Assembly (NCBI GenBank): GCA_016800925.1
Contig: JABCPU010000001.1
Span: 434,001 to 498,000, forward strand
DNA length: 64,000 bases
Source of the DNA: Suillus spraguei
Taxonomy: Eukaryota; Basidiomycota; Agaricomycetes; Boletales; Suillaceae
Reading direction: 5' to 3'
The translations under genes and the position numbers were made by a program. Below the pieces are notes generated by a model, which ran no database searches, had not been told where the DNA came from, and worked only from the letters and a program-made list of their open reading frames with translations. This document shows, in pieces, positions 59,379 through 64,000 of this stretch; the stretch's first letter is position 1, and the number at the start of each line of letters is the position of its first letter.

Positions 59379-60984
59379 ATGATTGTGCCATCAATCTTCG
59401 CCCTTACTGTCCTTGCCAGGACTGCATCAGCAGCAATCGCATCGACCTTCACTACCCCAGCTCCTGCGTAAGAGTTGTAAACCTTCTTTATGAGACACCT
59501 CTGATTTCATTCATGTAGACCGACTTCTACATCATCATTCTATGTCGGTCCTGCAAATAACACCATTACCAACACGCCCGTCGTTACCGGTCAGGTGTTT
59601 GACCGCTTCATTCAGATCTGGTTGGAGAACACGGACTATGCCCAGGCAGCATCTCAGCCAGTCTTCCAGTCCCTTGCTAAGCAGGGCATTCTCTTGAGCG
59701 GGTACTACGGCGTAACCCATCCAAGTGAACCAAACTATCTTGCCTCGGTTGGTGGCGACTTCTTCGGTCTGGGCGCAGATGCCTTGGAGTACATTCCCAC
59801 CAACATATCCACTATTGTGGATTTGCTCGACCAGAAGAATATCAGCTGGGCTACTTATCAGGAAAATATGCCCACTAATGGCTTCGAAGGATACAACTTC
59901 ACGAATTCTGACAATTATACCTACTACGTGCGCAAGCACAACCCATTGGTCATCTACGAGTCCGTAGCGAACATCAGTACCAGGTCGGCGCGTATCAGGA
60001 ACTTCAATGACTTTGCTTACGATGTACGCGCTCATTTTACTTGCGATCTCAAAGCTGATATATTCACCCTGGAATAGGTTGGTAACAATTCACTTTCTCA
60101 GTGGATTTTCATCACACCGAACCTCCGCGAGTATGCTCATTTTGAAATCACTGCTTTATGGATTATCTGAATTGTCATGCAGTGACGCTCACGATACTAG
60201 TGTTGCATACGCCGCTGACTGGCTCACTTTTTGGCTCTTACCCTTACTTAACGACACGAGCTTCAACACCGATAGGACGCTCATTTTGCTCACCTTCGAC
60301 GAGTGCGTTTCTTCTCATTGTATCATGCTAGTTGAATCTAAAGTCCTTGTTTGCACAGAAACGAAACCTATACGATTGGTAACAACGTATTCAGTCTCCT
60401 CCTGGGCGGAGTCATCCCCGCAGCCCTGAAGAATACCACCGATGAAACATTCTATACACATTACTCGACGTAAGTATTAAAATATAACATTGGTGTTGGA
60501 CTAACCAATCCACGAACAGACTTACAACTGTCGAGAATAACTGGGACCTTGGTAACCTCGGTCGTCAGGACACTAACAAGACAGTGTCTAGTGCGTACCC
60601 TTTGCGCCTTTTCGTACTATATTCTGATTGTATCATTAAGATGTTTTCAGCTTCGTTGCTAATATCACTTCATATAAGAATAACGACCTCACGGGAACAT
60701 CTCCTTCCCTTCCCCAGCTCAACATCACTGGGACCATCCCAGGACCGTTGAACCCCGACTACTATGTCCCCTACTTAGCACCTAACACGAGCGGTACTGG
60801 TGGTGGTAGTGGACCGACCTTTGTTGCTTCTAACGTCAACATGTCATTGAACTCGACTGATGCTCCCGCACCAATGAATATATCTGTAGCTACAGCCAGC
60901 GGCTCTGTTGCTGGTGTGACGAGCAATGCGCGCAGCATGATTGCTGCAATCGCTGTTGTCGCAGTCGCGGCAACACTGCTATAG
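59379..60984 (+). CDS. Secreted/GPI-type acid phosphatase
   Basis: Seven exons close in phase: 59379-59467, 59519-60023, 60078-60130, 60183-60302, 60359-60469, 60520-60590, 60641-60984 (430 aa). There is a signal peptide (MIVPSIFALTVLARTASA), then the phosphoesterase core: FIQIWLENTDYAQA, GYYGVTHPSEPNYLASVGGD, NISWATYQENMPT, YVRKHNPLVIYESV, SQWIFITPNLRDDAHDTSV, LILLTFDENETYTIGNN and FSLLLGGVIP. This matches fungal phosphate-repressible acid phosphatases of the phosphoesterase family, which release phosphate outside the cell. Asn-glycosylation motifs are frequent. The Ser/Thr-rich end with a hydrophobic tail (MIAAIAVVAVAATLL) suggests a GPI anchor, so it is probably cell-surface bound. Confidence 0.92.
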
Positions 60985-61144
60985 TGGATGTAGCTAAGTA
61001 TGTAGTGTTGCAGTAAAGTTTATCCCACGTTGTAATATGCGTCAGGCAAATTGATACAGGACATTGCTACCATGTGGACCAGAATCGAGATGTCGTTATA
61101 CAAAATACATACCAATTACCAGAGGTCCTAATGCCAAACTTCGA

Positions 61145-63102
61145 TCAGTTGTCAAGACCCATCCACACTCCGATGCGCTCCCATGTTTTCTGACGCATTC
61201 TCACCCAGGCTTCTCGTCTTGCCCGCACACAGTCTGAGCACCAGCCTTCTTCCTCGTCCCATTTGATGTCGATCAGGGCTTGAAGTCCGCACAAAGGGTC
61301 AAACTGATACTCGTCGTAAAGCCCAGAGTCGTGTATGCGCCTCTCCCAAGCGTCTTGCTTCGAACACAGAGATGGACATCCGGGAAGAAGTGCTGAAGTA
61401 GAGGACGATCCAAAGGCATGCATCCCAGGCGTCTCCTTTGATTGGTTGGGGCATTTGAAGGAACGATCGATGCGCATCGCAACTTGCGACCAGGATGAGA
61501 TGAGATGCTCTCTCATGCGTTCCAAACGTCTTTCGTCCGCGCGGCTGATTTCCTGGGACTCCTCACCGTCCAACTCGCCGTCACCAAGACCATAACCTGA
61601 TATCCGAACCATTTCATAAAAAGCCCTCTTTAAGACGCTTTTAATACCACAGGTCCGCGCTAGAATCACGACTTCCGCTGCATGAGATTTACTCTCCGTG
61701 GTGAGATCTGCGAGAGACGAAGACCAAGCATCCTCCAAGGTTTTCACGGCGAAAGCTCGATACGCGTCGAAACCTAACGCGGTTGCTGCGCGAAGGACAG
61801 CAGCCAAGACTGGGAACGCAGGAGGTACGAAATAATAAGTCCTGTGAGTTATAGTAAATATCAAAGAAAAATGCCAAGATGATCTCCTTACATTGGGTTC
61901 TTATCAAGCTGTAGCAATACCTCGAAGTCTGTCGGCGTGGTGTTCGACAGATGGTATATCACACCATGTTCATCGTTTTCGACTACAACACCATCGTCCA
62001 TAAGCACGTCTTGGTCATTCAAGAGGCGAGCAAAAAAGGTTGACTGATCAACGAGCCTAGAACGGTGAAGTTTGAACAGCACGCCTCCAACCTCGAGGAC
62101 CGTGTTGCCATCAAGGATCCAGAATTGTTCGTGTTTGTGTACTACAGGTGGAGCCAGTTCCAACTTTGAACGCTTTGTGGGGCGAACATTCTCCTGTGAG
62201 ACATCTTTTTTACAGTTGTGAAATGATTCAATCGAAGCCCTTCTCTTCCCCTTGCCGTCACTCTTGTTCCTGTCCCCAACTTCATCATTAGGGGTAGCAG
62301 GGCGGGATAAAGTCGAAGAGCTCTGAGGCTCAATTGGGAGAGCCCGGGGCTTTGTCTTGCGAGCCACAGGACGTGGACGTTTGGGTTGCGCTACTGACAG
62401 TGAGGGAGATGCAGCATTATGAATTGCCATAGATGATTTCGAGACATTCGAGGAGATATTGTCCTGTGAACCAATAGCAGAAACGTGAGCAGAGCCTTGC
62501 GCCTGACCTTTCTTGAAAGTGGATTTCGCAGGCTGCACTACCGGAGGACGCGTCATTTCGAGTAGCTGAAGCACGGAAGGAAAGTCAGGCTCGGGAGAGG
62601 ATTCCAGCTCTGGTAACTCGCCCGTCAAGAAGAAAATATCAACGCCCGGGTCCAAGGGAGTCATAGGGTCATATGATGGTAGGGGGAAAGGTTGAGACTG
62701 AGAAGGCGCGCAGGGAGGTGGTGAAGGAGATAAAGTATCCCTAGGTGACTTCCCTTTTGGTTTAGCCCTAGGCCGTTTGCTGGAGCCAGGCATAGGAGAC
62801 AACAGTAATGGTCTGTTTGCTGCTTCGGTGTCAGAAGTATGAACTGAAGCGTTGTCGTCATGGTTGTTTTCAATCTTTTCGTCGCTGCCTTCAAGTTCGA
62901 CACCTTTGTTTTCAGTCTCATCTTCACTTTCTTCGTGTTCGTCTTCACCTTCCTCGTCTTCGTCTTCGTCTTTGCCTTGACCTTCCTCGCCTTCACTTTC
63001 GTCTTCACCTAGGTCAAAGTCGCCTTCGCGTACAGAGTCTGATTCAGTGTAAGTCTGATCACTTTCATCTTCAAGTTTATAATCTTCATCGTCTTCATTC
63101 AT
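61145..63102 (-). CDS. BTB/POZ domain protein with acidic N-terminus
   Basis: Exons 63102-61892 and 61841-61145 close in phase (635 aa). The first 100 residues are extremely acidic (DEDEDEEGEDEHEESEDE), then come basic motifs (KRPRAKPKGK) and a Ser/Pro-rich linker. The BTB domain follows: FWILDGNTVLEVGGVLFKLH, RSRLVDQSTFFARLL and TDFEVLLQL, then YYFVPPAFPVLAAVLRAATA. The C-terminus has a Cys pair (WCSDCVRARREAW). The acidic and basic stretches suggest a nuclear protein. Partner unknown. The frame upstream (63277-63095, starting MATGKSLSASGHIG) ends in SEDNSDE exactly where this ORF starts with NEDDEDY. Loss of two bases in a GA-rich run would join them, so the true start may be 63277. Confidence 0.8.
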
Positions 63103-63605
63103 CGCTATTGTCTTCAGATCCCATTAAAAGGTCAGATGTCCGTGGTTCCCAAGGTTCAGCGTTATTGTGGACATCTGCACATTTTTCGCTTCGATGAGAT
63201 GACAGCTGCACATGATCTTTTACTGATGAGGTATGGCCAATGTGACCAGACGCTGACAGTGATTTACCTGTGGCCATTTTTGTGTGCGCGTTAGAAGCCG
63301 CGTGCGTACTACCTACAAGGTCAGCCCATAATTATGGCTCCACTATTCAATCGTGAGAATTTATTTACATTACATAACGCTAGTACTGGATAAGTATCAC
63401 TAGGATAGGAAATCGAGCCAGTGAAAATCGGTATCCAGATGACTGGGTCCATGGCTGGTTGCCAAAAAGGGGCTTAGGAAGGAAGATGGCCAGTAACTCG
63501 GTCTTATACTATTTCATGCATTATACGTGCAGACAAGAATGACATTGTCCAAAGTGTGTCGTTGTACAAATACATCACTATCGGCTTGAATGACACAGAC
63601 ATTGG
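63103..63605. other. Spacer between tandem BTB genes
   Basis: It includes the possible N-terminal extension of the first BTB gene (to 63277), its promoter and the 3' flank of the second BTB gene. Confidence 0.5.
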
Positions 63606-64000
63606 TCATTTATCAAGACCCATCCATACTCCTATGCGCTCCCAATTTTTCTGACGCATTGTTCTCCAAACTTCTCGTTTTGTGCGCACACAGTCTGAGC
63701 ACCAACCCTCGTCCTCGTCCCATTTTATGTCGATCAGGGCTTGAAGTCCACACAAAGGGTCAAACTGGAACTCGGCATAGAGCCCAGAATCATGCACGCG
63801 CCTATCCCAAGCATCTCGTTTAGAATAAAGAGGCGGACATTTGGGTAAAGTAGAAGACTTCGATTCAGAACCCGAAGTGGGCTCCTTTGATTGGTTCGGA
63901 CATATGAAGGCGCGATCCACGCGCACTGCAACCTGCAACCAGGCCAAAATAAGATGTTCCCTCATGCGTTCCAGACGCCTTTCGTCTGCGCGGCTGATTT
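63606..64000 (-). CDS. Second BTB-family protein, C-terminal part (cut by window edge)
   Basis: The stop is at 63606. The reading frame stays open to the window end. The visible 130 residues match the C-terminus of the gene at 61145-63102 almost segment by segment: FDPLCGLQALIDIKWDEDEG, WCSDCVRTKREVW, WERIGVWMGLDK. A tandem duplication is evident. A short deletion replaces the region corresponding to MHAFGSSS. The BTB domain would lie beyond the window. Confidence 0.85.
   Translation of the reverse strand, partial: ISRADERRLERMREHLILAWLQVAVRVDRAFICPNQSKEPTSGSESKSSTLPKCPPLYSKRDAWDRRVHDSGLYAEFQFDPLCGLQALIDIKWDEDEGWCSDCVRTKREVWRTMRQKNWERIGVWMGLDK

Overview
The window is fungal nuclear DNA, most likely from a mushroom-forming basidiomycete (Agaricomycetes). 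Genes are cut by many short GT-AG introns of about 45-70 bp, microexons are common, and several families typical of this class are present (HET, C2-TPR/CHAT, DUF6533 seven-helix proteins, fungal F-box and BTB proteins, expanded P-loop GTPases). All exon models were built by eye from splice signals and phase; those whose phases close are stated as such.

Layout. 1-2.8 kb: 3' end of a GH72 cell-wall glucanosyltransferase and an SR-type RNA-binding protein. 3.8-4.7 kb: a tandem array of roughly 149-bp units, each resembling tRNA-Leu(CAA) with A box, B box and T-run. 5.3-10.8 kb: relic-rich accessory DNA (TPR-CHAT relic, PD-(D/E)XK-like gene, WD40 relic, an unrecognised gene). 10.8-17.1 kb: a compact housekeeping block on the minus strand (MDV1-like mitochondrial fission adaptor, small membrane protein, SYF2 splicing factor) meeting the divergent p23/Sba1 co-chaperone gene. 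18-23 kb: F-box protein, a truncated 5' copy of the HET gene, and a DUF1399/glycine-rich-domain protein. 23.4-36.6 kb: an accessory stretch with two P-loop GTPase paralogs, a polytopic membrane protein, a C2-TPR module directly upstream of a third GTPase, an F-box-like relic and a HET-domain gene with a membrane-anchor exon. 37-45 kb: ERG5 (CYP61 sterol C-22 desaturase), a DUF6533 membrane protein and an S28 serine protease. 46.5-52.2 kb: a very large rhodanese plus tyrosine phosphatase protein. 54-64 kb: a copper-fist transcription factor, a BED-finger/hAT remnant, a GPI-type acid phosphatase and two tandem BTB proteins, the second cut by the window edge.

Two themes stand out. First, the accessory segments collect domains associated with fungal self/non-self and NLR-like systems (HET, CHAT-TPR, WD40, P-loop GTPase), with duplicated and decaying copies, in contrast to the intact housekeeping genes between them. 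Second, several otherwise well-conserved genes (ERG5, HET, C2-TPR, one GTPase, perhaps BTB) carry frame breaks explained by loss of one or two bases, often in short homopolymers. That pattern needs separation into assembly error versus real gene decay before any of them is called a pseudogene.
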